NCBI RefSeq assembly: GCF_003967515.1
Contig: NZ_BIFQ01000001.1
Span: forward strand, 3,782,001 to 3,846,000
From: Dictyobacter aurantiacus
Lineage (GTDB): Bacteria; Chloroflexota; Ktedonobacteria; Ktedonobacterales; Ktedonobacteraceae
Length of the DNA stretch: 64,000 nucleotides
Direction of reading: 5' to 3'
The stretch's first letter is position 1; every line of letters starts with the position of its first letter. The notes beneath the pieces were generated by a model. It worked only from the letters and a program-made list of their open reading frames with translations, was not told the DNA's origin and searched no databases. Shown here piece after piece: positions 24,483 to 33,373 of this stretch. Made by a program: the position numbers and the translations under genes.

Positions 24483-26396
24483 TTATGTGAGCTGGCGGAG
24501 GGTATCGTGGAGTTCGTAGGTGAGGTCGGTGCGCTCATCGGCGACCTGTTGCAGGATGGGGGCAGCGTCCGTGTCCCGGTATTGGCGTACGAGGGACGCG
24601 GCTGTGCGTACCACGGAGGCGCGCGGATCAAGTAGAGCCTGGCGCACGATCACCCTGCTCTTCTCCCTTTCACCCTGTGGATCAAGCAGTTTTAAGGCTT
24701 CCAGACCCTGGGTGCGTACATATGGATCAACGTCCCTGGTGGCATCCCAGATGCCTTCAATGACACCGGGATCTCCGATCTGTCCACATGCGTGTACGAC
24801 CGCGGCGTAGACAATGCTGCCTGGTATGTTAGGATCACCCTGTGGCAGGGTCTCGGCCCTTTTGGGGATCTGCCGCCTGCGCTCAAGATCAACTGTGCGG
24901 GTCAGGAGCTGGAACATAGGGGCGGCGGCCCGGCGATCACCGATGCGGCCCAGCGTATCGCAGAGCGCACCAATGGTTAAAGCATGCGCGCGATCCCTCA
25001 GCGAGTTCGTTATTTCCAGGCGTTCAATAATCGGGGTCGTGGCGCGTGGCTCTTTGAGCTCTCCCAGGGCTCGCGCGATAGGGATGATTTTTTCTTCCTC
25101 TGGATTGGCGATGGCCTGCAATAAGGCATCGCGTCCCGGACCATTCATCCAACGTTCAACCTCGTTCATCAGGGGTAGCACCTGGTAGATGGGCTTCAGG
25201 ATGCGTGGATCCGTGATCGTGTTTTTATTGATTTCGCTCCAGTAGCGGCCCATCAGGATACCCAGCTGATGTAGCGCCACCGCGTGCTGCCAGTCTGGCG
25301 CATAGGTCGCGCTTTGCAACAAAGCCTGCGCGACCACGGGGAAGTGATCGTTAAAAATGGGTGGCTGCGTCTCCTCTGTAGATGGATTTAGCGGCAGATT
25401 ATTGCTGTCCACCAGCACCTGCTGAACGATCAGCGCGGCATTGGCCCTCAGGCGCGGAGATGCATGCTTATTTTCCAGATAACGTTCAAGTGGAATGGCG
25501 CGATAGAGCGGCAAGGCGATATAGTTTTCGAGCCCTACCGCGTGTTCCAGTCCATTATCGATCAAGATATCATAGAAGCGCTCTTGCTGGAAATCCAGGC
25601 AGCTCTTAACTACATCCACTTTTGCCCAGCCCCGGGCCTCCTTCAAGGCACCGATCAATGCCTGCATCGAAGCCATCGTCGCGTGCTTGACCAGCGAGTG
25701 GCACGCATACAGAGAGACATCTGGATCTGTCGCCAGCGATCCCAGATATTGTGCCAGATCCATCGTGACCAGGCTGCCATCCTCTTTGCGGCTGGCGAAA
25801 CGCGCCTGTGATCCAGTACCCGCGATGCCCATCGTGCGATAGTTCCCCAGCATCAGGATCGCGTAGCGACGGGCGCGACCCTGTGCCGTCTCTCCTGGAT
25901 TTGTATCGGGTGGCTGATCCGTAGGGTCCCCTTGCTCGATAATCGTGAGCCAGACCGGGATTAACGCGCCCCCACGATCAATCTCGTACAGAAAAGGGAT
26001 CAATGTATCGCGCCATTGGGGGATAGGGCCAATATTGAGGAGCGGGACCAGTTGCCGGGCCGTCTCCTCTATCGACTGACCTTCCCAGCGTAAACTGGTC
26101 AGGATGCGCGTAACCTCTGTGCGCAGCGTGCTTAGACGTCGCTTGAGCTCGGGCGATTGCTTGTCTATCTCTGGATAGGATTTGCGCGCGGCCAGGTGTT
26201 CAATGGTGCCAGCGCGCTCGCGATTGCGGGATGATAGGGGCGTGACCGGTTCAACCTTATTCTGTTCGGATGCCTCACCATCTGTCTCGGCAGGAATTCT
26301 GTCGCTGCTCTGCTCGATATACAGAAAACCCTCTGTTTCCGTCTCGTTGTCGCCCGGGGAAATGGACTGCTCCAGCTTGCTGTCTCTCTCAGACAT
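24483..26396 (-). CDS. HEAT-repeat protein, unknown role
   Basis: The 637-residue protein starts with a disordered, acidic Ser/Glu-rich segment (residues 1-75), then consists of alpha-helical HEAT or PBS-lyase-like repeats. The clearest are at the C-terminus, for example ELKEPRATTPIIERL, RIGDRRAAAPMFQLL and QIGDPGVIEGIWDA, followed by DPYVRTQGLEALKLL. Such proteins are usually scaffolds or regulatory subunits and have no catalytic activity. No signal peptide or membrane span is seen. The neighbourhood (a kinase downstream, a histidine kinase divergent) suggests a signalling scaffold; this is inference. Confidence 0.8.
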   Translation of the reverse strand: MSERDSKLEQSISPGDNETETEGFLYIEQSSDRIPAETDGEASEQNKVEPVTPLSSRNRERAGTIEHLAARKSYPEIDKQSPELKRRLSTLRTEVTRILTSLRWEGQSIEETARQLVPLLNIGPIPQWRDTLIPFLYEIDRGGALIPVWLTIIEQGDPTDQPPDTNPGETAQGRARRYAILMLGNYRTMGIAGTGSQARFASRKEDGSLVTMDLAQYLGSLATDPDVSLYACHSLVKHATMASMQALIGALKEARGWAKVDVVKSCLDFQQERFYDILIDNGLEHAVGLENYIALPLYRAIPLERYLENKHASPRLRANAALIVQQVLVDSNNLPLNPSTEETQPPIFNDHFPVVAQALLQSATYAPDWQHAVALHQLGILMGRYWSEINKNTITDPRILKPIYQVLPLMNEVERWMNGPGRDALLQAIANPEEEKIIPIARALGELKEPRATTPIIERLEITNSLRDRAHALTIGALCDTLGRIGDRRAAAPMFQLLTRTVDLERRRQIPKRAETLPQGDPNIPGSIVYAAVVHACGQIGDPGVIEGIWDATRDVDPYVRTQGLEALKLLDPQGEREKSRVIVRQALLDPRASVVRTAASLVRQYRDTDAAPILQQVADERTDLTYELHDTLRQLT

Positions 26397-26741
26397 ACAC
26401 TATGGCCCTCTCTTACCTTGGTTGGCATACGCTACACATTAGTATGATAACAGAGCTACCTATTGTAGTATCCATTATTCTAAGATGGGAAATATAAAGA
26501 GGGGCTGATGCTCATGCGTGAGCTTGCCTCTTTACAGTGTACGTGGCTTGAGTAAAAAGATTGTCTCGATCGCATCTGGGTATCGTGGTTTAATTGTACC
26601 GTTCAACCTCAGGCCGGTCAAGGGTGTATCACTCTGTTTCATGCGCATCCGGGCCGTTCGGTACGCTATAATGCCGTTCGCTTCTTGGCTCCTTCTATAT
26701 ACTAAAGTAGAATTCTATCGGAGGGTGTAGCGGAGAAGGAG
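26397..26741. other. Divergent spacer, HEAT gene and histidine kinase
   Basis: It contains a hairpin TAAAGAGG/CCTCTTTA (26495-26534) with an inner GCTCA/TGAGC stem. A TATAAT lies near 26668 on the plus strand but has no convincing -35. Nothing coding is supported. Confidence 0.4.
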
Positions 26742-28115
26742 ATGGATGTGCTTGATCCCCGGATATTCCACACAATGACCGCCTCTATTCGTCAGCTGGT
26801 GGGCTGTGAAGACGTGGGCCTGTTCTTATACTGTCCTGACGCTACCCTCTGTCACCCCTTCTTAATGCAGGCCGGCGGGCATCTTGCCTGCCGCACCCAT
26901 TGCTATGGATCAATTCATGCCCTGCGGCCGCTGATAGAAGAGCGGGTGAGGGCCATATGCGATATCGCTATCCAGACTAAATCGATCTGGAAGCTTGTCA
27001 TGCCCCTGGAAAGGCGAGAGGATCGAGAACCGTGTTCTATGCTGATCGCCCCTCTCTGGCGCCCGAGCGGAAACGTGGGTCTTGTGGTGTGCACCGCCAG
27101 CTATGAAGACGCGTTTGGACCTGGTGAAGGGCAACTCTTATCCCAGTTTCTTCCCCGTGTGGCCGCGAGGATTGAGCACGTTTTGCGGCAGCTAAGCTGT
27201 GGACAGCCCAATGCAACGGATGCCTCAGCCGCCGTCTCAACCTCCCCGCTCGAACTGGATCGAGGGGAGGGGAAGATACCTGAACAGGACGCGCTCCTCT
27301 CCATGATCGGCCATGATTTCCGCACCCCTTTAAGTGTGATCAAAGGTTATGTAGGTCTGCTGCAGACCTATGGCTTTGCGGGGCAAGATGAAGAGGTCGT
27401 GGATGCCATGCCGCTTGAGTCGCAGCGCCGCTACCTGCTATCGGTCATGGAACAGGTGCAGCACCTGGAGGTCCTGGTTGATGATCTATTGGACCTGGCG
27501 CGTATCCAGTCGGGACGCATAACCGTGCGTCCAGAGCCACTGGATCTGGTGGCGTTATGCCAGCGCGTGGCCCGGCAGATGCAGGATCGTGTCGCGTTGC
27601 AGGAGACATCATCCTATACGATCCAATGCCTGGCCGATGCTGAACTTCCATCTGCCTGGGCCGATGAGCATCGCGTGCGCCAGGTCCTGGAGAATCTCCT
27701 GGAGAACGCCATCAAGTACTCACCAGAGGGCGGCCTCATAGAGATCCTCATCTATACCACCCACACGCTTCCCTTGACCAACTATGTGCTCCTGAAAGAC
27801 CATTCACTGGTAACGGAGGAGCAGTTGCCTCAGCTATGTATTACCGTCAGGGATTATGGGATTGGAATTCCCGCGTGGCAGCAGTCGATGGTTTTTGAGC
27901 CCTTTTTGCGTCTACCACAGGTGATGGCGCGCCACGTCAATGGTGTAGGTCTGGGCCTGTATATTGTGCGCAGGCTGGTTGAGGCGATGGATGGAACGAT
28001 TGCCCTGCAAAGCGGTAACGGTCGAGGAACCGCTATCACCCTGACCCTGCCAGCAGCCTCCACTTCGGCCTCGCTAATGCATGCATTATCAACTGCAGAT
28101 ACAGTCCTCCTGTAG
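26742..28115 (+). CDS. Soluble sensor histidine kinase (GAF-like sensor)
   Basis: The 457-residue protein has an N-terminal GAF-like domain (about residues 10-150) and then a HisKA dimerisation helix with the phospho-accepting H191 in MIGHDFRTPLSVIKGY. The HATPase domain shows N box ENLLENAIKYSPEGG, G1 VRDYGIGIP and G2 GVGLGLYIV. There is no membrane span, so it is a cytoplasmic sensor. No response regulator gene is adjacent, making it an orphan kinase. Ribosome site: GGAGAAGGAG abuts the ATG, so the GTG two codons later with ideal spacing is an alternative start. Confidence 0.93.
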   Translation: MDVLDPRIFHTMTASIRQLVGCEDVGLFLYCPDATLCHPFLMQAGGHLACRTHCYGSIHALRPLIEERVRAICDIAIQTKSIWKLVMPLERREDREPCSMLIAPLWRPSGNVGLVVCTASYEDAFGPGEGQLLSQFLPRVAARIEHVLRQLSCGQPNATDASAAVSTSPLELDRGEGKIPEQDALLSMIGHDFRTPLSVIKGYVGLLQTYGFAGQDEEVVDAMPLESQRRYLLSVMEQVQHLEVLVDDLLDLARIQSGRITVRPEPLDLVALCQRVARQMQDRVALQETSSYTIQCLADAELPSAWADEHRVRQVLENLLENAIKYSPEGGLIEILIYTTHTLPLTNYVLLKDHSLVTEEQLPQLCITVRDYGIGIPAWQQSMVFEPFLRLPQVMARHVNGVGLGLYIVRRLVEAMDGTIALQSGNGRGTAITLTLPAASTSASLMHALSTADTVLL

Positions 28116-28826
28116 GAAGAGCTGCAATGCTGTTATCCATTGTTTTGCATTTACGCGCGCATGAGCTTGAAAAAGAGCCTTCCTCTTCCTGAACGATTCG
28201 TGTAACTATCTTCCTATGGTAGTACTAGTACTTGCTACGCTAAATGCACCACAACCATTAGAAAATGCTGTGCTTTTTCATCTGAAACTCTAGCGCGATC
28301 TGGAGTGCTTGAGCTCAATTATTCCTTTAGGCCCGACCATTTGCTTAGAAATAGATGAGCGAACCTTAGAAAACGCTGAAAATTTTATGCATGGGTTGTT
28401 GCGGCCCCCGAACACCTGTTATCCTGTATACATTGCCGGGTTGTTCCGCTGCACCCGCAAAAGACGTTGACAAAGCTTATGCATATTCTCGTTCTGACGT
28501 ATTTGATGGCTTTACATACCCTCTGGTTTTAGGCGATTGTAAAAAACAGACTTTTTGAAACTCAGTGTATAAAGAATAACACTTTATACATTGGCGCTAT
28601 GAGTTTTTAAATTGAGAAAAAAATTGGTCGTCTCATGTGTATCTAAACTATCAGATGAGTCGTGTTGTTAGTAGTAGGTTTAGAGAGAGTCCTACATCGA
28701 CCTCAAGATGAGTACCAGGGAGACAACATGTGTAGGGAAGAGAGTTAAGGGGCCCCCCCCTGTACTCTTACGTCCTGAATGAGTTAAGGGTGTTAAAATT
28801 CACACTCTTTTAGGAGGAGAAAGATA
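28116..28826. other. 711-base spacer before the KGG gene
   Basis: No coding region is supported. Notable are the inverted repeat TGTATAAAG/CTTTATACA (28566-28574 and 28582-28590), which looks like an operator, and a G4-C8 homopolymer run near 28750. The promoter of the KGG gene should be here but no canonical sigma-70 site is evident, so an alternative sigma factor is possible. Confidence 0.5.
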
Positions 28827-29024
28827 ATGCAAACACAAAAAGGGCGTGGCCGTGGTTTCGCGTCGATGAGTCCCGAAAAGAAACGTGAAATAGCAAGCAA
28901 AGGCGGGAAGGCCGCTCATGCTTTAGGCACAGCCCATAAGTGGACAAGCGAAGAGGCTCAGGCAGCCGGACGTAAGGGCGGCTCAATCAGTCGCAGACGT
29001 TCAAAGTATAATGTTCAGGCGTAG
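28827..29024 (+). CDS. KGG-motif stress-induced small protein
   Basis: The 65-residue protein is hydrophilic and carries KGG motifs: ASKGGKAAHALGTAHKW and GRKGGSIS, with RGRGFASMSPEKKREI before them. This is the pattern of general-stress proteins such as GsiB and of plant LEA-like and fungal Con-10 proteins, thought to protect cells in desiccation or starvation. A near-perfect AGGAGG precedes the ATG, suggesting high expression. It is a monocistronic gene with a strong terminator downstream. Confidence 0.88.
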   Translation: MQTQKGRGRGFASMSPEKKREIASKGGKAAHALGTAHKWTSEEAQAAGRKGGSISRRRSKYNVQA

Positions 29025-29042
29025 AAGTTATCTCACATAAGG

Positions 29043-29070
29043 GGGAGGCTGGACTATCAACCAGCCTCCC
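29043..29070 (+). terminator. Terminator of the KGG gene
   Basis: GGGAGGCTGG (29043-29052) pairs with CCAGCCTCCC (29061-29070), followed by CTTTATG. The stem continues outward with a one-base bulge. Confidence 0.75.
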
Positions 29071-29081
29071 CTTTATGTTGT

Positions 29082-29151
29082 TGTTTGATAGATGTGATAA
29101 AAAAAAATGCGCGCCCGGGCGCGCATTTTTTTTATCACATCTATCAAACAA
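29082..29151. repeat. Perfect 70-bp palindrome without loop
   Basis: The half-sites 29082-29116 and 29117-29151 are exact reverse complements with no spacer; the centre is GCGCGCCCGGGCGCGC flanked by A8/T8 tracts. It comes 12 bases after the KGG terminator, a second and unneeded terminator-like structure. Confidence 0.95.
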
Positions 29152-29250
29152 GTACTCTTCTCCCTCTTCGTTTCCTCTTTTTCTCATCCTTAAGGTATAT
29201 TCTCTAATAGAGGAAGAGAGAATGGTGCTCAGCAGTGCTTCACAGTCATA

Positions 29251-29302
29251 GGTGAGTTGGTGCGACAGGGGCGCAGCCGCGCCCCTGTCGCACCAACTCA
29301 CC
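29251..29302. repeat. Perfect inverted repeat, 24-bp arms
   Basis: Arms 29251-29274 and 29279-29302 are exact complements around AGCC. It lies upstream of the small gene at 29427, followed by a partial type-B module (29313-29350). Confidence 0.9.
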
Positions 29303-29312
29303 AAAAAACAGG

Positions 29313-29350
29313 TGCGGCCGCGTATGCGGATGCCCGAGCGCGGGCGCTCA
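29313..29350 (-). repeat. Partial type-B module
   Basis: TGCGGCCGCGTATGCGG followed by CCCGAGCGCGGGCGCTC matches the inner part of the type-B module, without the GTGTCAGACAC end. Confidence 0.65.
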
Positions 29351-29426
29351 AGCCCATTCACACGAAAACCTACTCTAAGCAGCCAGGCTGCACAGCCTGA
29401 CATTTTGATGAGATGGAGAAATTTTC

Positions 29427-29624
29427 ATGAAAAATGTAGATCTAAAAGTTGAGGGCAACAAACTGATTATCGCCGTAGACCTGGGACAAGAATATGGATT
29501 ATCCTCCAGCGGAAAATCTATTACCATCGCCAGCACGGAGGGCAACATCACCGTTCCCGGTCGCGAAGATATCAAGATAGGATTAAACATTTATAAGCCC
29601 CGTCCCAAAAGCGCATCGTTATAG
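29427..29624 (+). CDS. Conserved small protein, 65 residues, unknown
   Basis: The product is a short beta-rich protein with the recognisable conserved core VDLGQEYG..SSSGKSITIASTEGN..VPGREDIKIGLNIY. Similar small proteins occur in scattered bacteria, but no function has been assigned that I know of. GGAGA lies nine bases upstream of the ATG. No signal peptide or membrane span is seen. It has no obvious functional neighbours. Confidence 0.75.
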   Translation: MKNVDLKVEGNKLIIAVDLGQEYGLSSSGKSITIASTEGNITVPGREDIKIGLNIYKPRPKSASL

Positions 29625-29945
29625 CGTTTAATACCCACGAAAGCATGAGTATGCTAGAGTGAGCCAATATTATTCGCCTTAAACGTACTTTTACTTTACC
29701 TTGACTAAGGTCTAAACTTAGCAGTACTTTTTGAGTATTAGCTAGCCATTAATGCTAATAGACTGGTATAATTCGACCTCAATGGGACTGAACTGTGTCT
29801 TGTCAGGTCGAGAGGAGGGATTCTTATCTCGTACGAACCACGTAACACGGGTGACGCTTCACCATCGGTAGTTGCCGATGTCGAACCGCAGAGCGATGCA
29901 TCCCAACAACTGTCTAAAAAAAGAGAAGCGCCTCGCAAGCGTCGT

Positions 29946-31418
29946 ATGGCCTGGGGAGGACGTTTCCTCAGTTTTAAGGTTAGCAATTTTCGCTTGAGTG
30001 GAGGTTTATCTCTGCGTCGTTTCAGCGTGCTTGAGGGTGCGTTTCTTCTGATGCTTGCCCTCATGACATCTCGTGTGTTAGGCGTAGTACGTCAGGTTAT
30101 CTTTAATGCCCTCTTCGGCGCCGGCCCTGATGCCAATGCATATTACGCGGCGGCACGCTTACCCGACACCCTTTACAATTTGATTGCCGGTGGCGCTCTT
30201 ATCAATGCTTTTATACCGGTGTTTCTGGCATATGAAAAAGAAAAAGGTGATCGGGAGGCCTGGCGCTTAACCAGCCTCGTCTTTAACATGCTGCTGGTAG
30301 CGATGACCGCGGTGCTGCTGATTGGCGAATATATCGCGCCCGCCTTTGTCAACCATGTACTGATTCCTGGGTATTCATCGGCGGAAAAAGATTTAACCAC
30401 GACCTTAACGCGCATCATGCTGTTGCAGCCCCTGATTCTAGGAATGGGCACGGTTATTACGGCTATTTTGAATAGCCGCCGCCAGTTTTTGCTTCCGGCT
30501 CTCTCGCTGGCCGTCTATAATGTAGGTCTGATTGGAGGCTTGCTGGTTGCCAGATTTGTGCCTGGTGTTGGCATTTACGGCCCCACCTATGGGACGCTGG
30601 TAGCTGTCTTGCTGCAGTTGGTGGTACAATTGCCGGGCTTAGCGAAGCAGCATGTACGCTATTCATTCATCTGGGATTTCCGCCATCCCGGTTTACGGCA
30701 GGTCCTGATCCTGCTGTTGCCCAATGCGCTGGCTGTTGGCGTTGCGTATATCGGCAACATCATTGATACCCACTTCACATCCTATCTGCCCGATGTCGCC
30801 AGCCTGGCTGCGCTGCACAACGCGGAAATGTTGCAGGCACTGCCCGTCGCTTTGATCGGTCAGGCCATCGGACAATCCTTGATGCCGCACCTAGCGATTG
30901 AATCTACCGCCGGTCGTTATGTGCGCATGAGCCAGATGGCCTGGAAGGTAATCGGGGCCTCAATCGTCCTGACGGTGCCCGCCGCTATTGTGCTGGCTGT
31001 CCTCGGCAAGCCTATGATCCACCTGCTTTTCCAGCACGGTGCCTTTGATCCCCATGCCTCAGAACTCACCAACCTGGCGCTACTGGGGTATGCCTGTGCG
31101 CTACCCGGCCTGGCTGCGGGCAATCTTCTCTCGGGCGGTTTCTTTGCCCTCAAAGATGCCTGGACCCCGTTCGTGACCAATACATACGCGCTCTTGATGC
31201 GCTGGTTTATGCTCTATTTCTTGTTCCAGTTTCTTCACGGCACCATGGCTATTCTCGTTGTGCCGCTGGCGCTGGCCATCGCGGCCGGATCTGAAGCCGC
31301 CATCATGGCCGCGCTGCTGCTCTTGCGTTTGCGCCGCAAACGCAAGCACGATAAGGGAATGCAACGCCTTGAGCAACGGCGCCGTTACCTGAAAGCGCGT
31401 CAGCAAACTTCTGCCTAG
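29946..31418 (+). CDS. murJ: Lipid II flippase MurJ
   Basis: This 490-residue MATE/MOP-superfamily membrane protein flips lipid II across the membrane for peptidoglycan synthesis. The N-terminal signature is ALMTSRVLGVVRQVIFNALFGAGPDANAYYAA. About 14 membrane spans follow, with IPVFLAYEKEKGDREAW and the internal MurJ-type repeats. A basic tail (RRKRKHDKGMQRLEQRRR) ends the protein. The ATG at 29946 has no ribosome site. The frame stays open back to 29772, and a perfect AGGAGG (29813-29818) lies seven bases before an in-frame ATC at 29826. A non-canonical start would add a 40-residue charged cytoplasmic N-terminus. It is a single gene ending in a perfect hairpin. Confidence 0.92.
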   Translation: MAWGGRFLSFKVSNFRLSGGLSLRRFSVLEGAFLLMLALMTSRVLGVVRQVIFNALFGAGPDANAYYAAARLPDTLYNLIAGGALINAFIPVFLAYEKEKGDREAWRLTSLVFNMLLVAMTAVLLIGEYIAPAFVNHVLIPGYSSAEKDLTTTLTRIMLLQPLILGMGTVITAILNSRRQFLLPALSLAVYNVGLIGGLLVARFVPGVGIYGPTYGTLVAVLLQLVVQLPGLAKQHVRYSFIWDFRHPGLRQVLILLLPNALAVGVAYIGNIIDTHFTSYLPDVASLAALHNAEMLQALPVALIGQAIGQSLMPHLAIESTAGRYVRMSQMAWKVIGASIVLTVPAAIVLAVLGKPMIHLLFQHGAFDPHASELTNLALLGYACALPGLAAGNLLSGGFFALKDAWTPFVTNTYALLMRWFMLYFLFQFLHGTMAILVVPLALAIAAGSEAAIMAALLLLRLRRKRKHDKGMQRLEQRRRYLKARQQTSA

Positions 31419-31450
31419 AGAGCGTTCGCGCCGGTTTTTTTTCTATATGT

Positions 31451-31506
31451 TTTCTATAGTGGCGCAACAGGGGCGCATTCGCGCCCCTGTTGCGCCACTA
31501 TAGAAA
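31451..31506. terminator. Perfect 26-bp-arm hairpin after murJ
   Basis: Arms 31451-31476 and 31481-31506 are exact complements around ATTC with a GGGGCGC/GCGCCCC inner clamp. It starts 33 bases past the murJ stop. Confidence 0.9.
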
Positions 31507-31798
31507 CAAATTCTTCTACTCTATCGATTTGGGACTTTTTGTCCTCTTATTCAGTGACAAATATCTCTACTGATGCTTAAAAAACTAGGTTATGCTCTAT
31601 ATGTGAGTCGAGAGAGGACAGAGTCGGTTGGAAGATGGGGCGGAGGAATGGTTTGGAAAGTAGTAATTGGGTGTTGAGGATGTGGGTACCTCTGTTCCTC
31701 CTCTCGCCTTGCACCGCTCCCTTGATTGGCAGGGAGAGGTATCGATGGGCGAGGCTTGAGAGGTAATGAGAAGACGCAGGTGGAGGTCGCCAGCTATG

Positions 31799-32101
31799 AA
31801 TATACAAAGAAAGCATTCGCGCACGCTGGAGCATGGAGCTCTAACGGATACGTGTTATACAACAACTATATATCCACGCACAGAAGTTGAGGCGCCGGGA
31901 CCGAAAGCGGACAGCGCTTATTTGAAGGCGCTGTTACTGGCACGGACAGATGGTGAGGCACGCACCACCCGGGTAGAACAATTAAAGGCTCAGGTTGAGG
32001 CAGGGGTATATTCCTGCGATAGCAACCAGCTGGCTCGAATCCTGCAGGTGTCTCCCTCTGCCAGCGCGTTGATGGGCCTGAGGCAGAGGAACAGGCATTG
32101 A
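31799..32101 (+). CDS. FlgM-like (anti-sigma-28 type) protein
   Basis: The 100-residue product has a disordered N-terminal half and a C-terminal segment typical of FlgM: TRVEQLKAQVEAGVYSCDSN followed by QLARILQV. FlgM binds and inhibits the flagellar sigma factor FliA. No flagellar gene or FliA is in the window, and Ktedonobacteria are generally non-flagellate, so it may target another sigma factor or serve a different role. The ATG at 31799 is chosen for a GGAGG nine bases upstream; an earlier start would add 11 Arg-rich residues. A hairpin follows the stop directly. Confidence 0.65.
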   Translation, partial: NIQRKHSRTLEHGALTDTCYTTTIYPRTEVEAPGPKADSAYLKALLLARTDGEARTTRVEQLKAQVEAGVYSCDSNQLARILQVSPSASALMGLRQRNRH

Positions 32102-32111
32102 GTGACCGTGT

Positions 32112-32171
32112 TCATTGTAGCACAGCTAAGGCAGGGTAGAACCCGGCTCTGCTTTAGCTGTGCTACAATGA
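32112..32171 (+). terminator. Hairpin after FlgM-like gene, 23-bp arms
   Basis: Arms 32112-32134 and 32149-32171 pair with one G-U, around a 14-base loop. It starts 11 bases after the stop. No T-tract follows. Confidence 0.75.
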
Positions 32172-32249
32172 TAGATTCGCATATTTTATCTCCCTCCACA
32201 TGAGCAGAAGGTGGCCCCGTGCCCTGGCAGTCCTATTGCGTTATATAAA

Positions 32250-32279
32250 TACACAGTTTTAACAGAGATCGTGTATAAT
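32250..32279 (+). promoter_or_regulatory. Possible promoter of the amino-acid ABC operon
   Basis: TATAAT at 32274-32279 has a moderate -35, TACACA, 18 bases upstream. The 5' leader would be about 200 bases and holds a short GCGCC-type hairpin near 32393-32413. Confidence 0.45.
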
Positions 32280-32485
32280 TTTTGATTGAATGCCTGATTG
32301 GTTGTTATCAAAGGCCAGCAATATTCGTAATCACAAATGGTAAATTTTTTTGTGTGCCAACTTCCGGTTAATCAACCACACCATCTACATCGAAGCGCCT
32401 GCGGGCAGGGGCGCTTTATAGTATTGTGCAAGTGAGGATACGCGCTGAATTGTATCAAGGACTAACGCCTAAGGAGGGCAGACGC

Positions 32486-33304
32486 ATGAATCCCGAATCC
32501 CAGCGATCTCAGGCTGTTGAAAATGCGTCACTACAGGATCTTACCCCGGTTGAGGGGGATATCGTTATCCGCACGGATAAGCTCAACAAGTATTTCGGCG
32601 ACAAGCATGTGCTCAAGGATATCGATTTCGAGGTCAAAAGGCGAGAAGTCGTAGCTTTAATTGGTCCTAGCGGATCTGGCAAGAGCACCCTCATTCGGTG
32701 TCTGAATGCCCTGGAAAAGGCGACAAGCGGCGAAATCTATATTCAGGGGGAGCGCTTAAACCCCAATCTTCCGGTGAAGCAACTGAGCCCGATTCGTCGT
32801 GAGCTGGGCATGGTCTTCCAGAATTTTAACCTCTTTCCTCATATGACGGTATTGCAAAACGTAATTGAGGCACCCCTGCTGGTACGTAAGCTCTCCAAAG
32901 ACCAGGCCGTCGCCCTGGGTGAAAGCTTACTGGCCAAAGTGGGGCTATTAGAGAAGCGGGATGTCTATCCCGGCCGCCTCTCTGGTGGTCAAAAGCAACG
33001 TGTCGCGATCGCGCGTGCCCTGGCGATGCAGCCTCGCGCCCTCCTCTTCGATGAGCCGACCTCCGCGCTGGACCCGGAACTGGTTGGTGAGGTGTTAAAA
33101 GTCATGAAAGACCTCGCCTATGAAGGGAGCACCATGGTTGTGGTGACCCATGAAATGCAATTTGCTCGCGACGTCTCCGACCGCGTCGTCTTTATGTCAG
33201 ACGGATCGATCGTTGAACAGGGCGATCCAGACGAATTGTTCCGGCGACCCAAAGAGAAACGCACCCAGCTTTTTCTTGAGCGTGTCCTTTCGGTATTGCC
33301 ATAA
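32486..33304 (+). CDS. Polar amino-acid ABC transporter, ATPase subunit
   Basis: The 272-residue ATPase powers amino-acid uptake (GlnQ/HisP class). Walker [10 protein letters not shown], the Q-loop [11 protein letters not shown], signature [15 protein letters not shown], Walker [13 protein letters not shown] and switch His THEM are intact. The N-terminus has an extra 30 residues before the domain. The ATG at 32486 follows AAGGAGG by about nine bases; a GTG 60 bases earlier is unlikely. It is the first gene of a four-gene operon with a binding protein and two permeases. Confidence 0.95.
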   Translation: MNPESQRSQAVENASLQDLTPVEGDIVIRTDKLNKYFGDKHVLKDIDFEVKRREVVALIGPSGSGKSTLIRCLNALEKATSGEIYIQGERLNPNLPVKQLSPIRRELGMVFQNFNLFPHMTVLQNVIEAPLLVRKLSKDQAVALGESLLAKVGLLEKRDVYPGRLSGGQKQRVAIARALAMQPRALLFDEPTSALDPELVGEVLKVMKDLAYEGSTMVVVTHEMQFARDVSDRVVFMSDGSIVEQGDPDELFRRPKEKRTQLFLERVLSVLP

Positions 33305-33373
33305 ACGGCCGCGCTCTTTTCTTTTTTTTCATTTTTTTACCTGGACTAATGGTGTCTTTAGAAAGGCATAATA

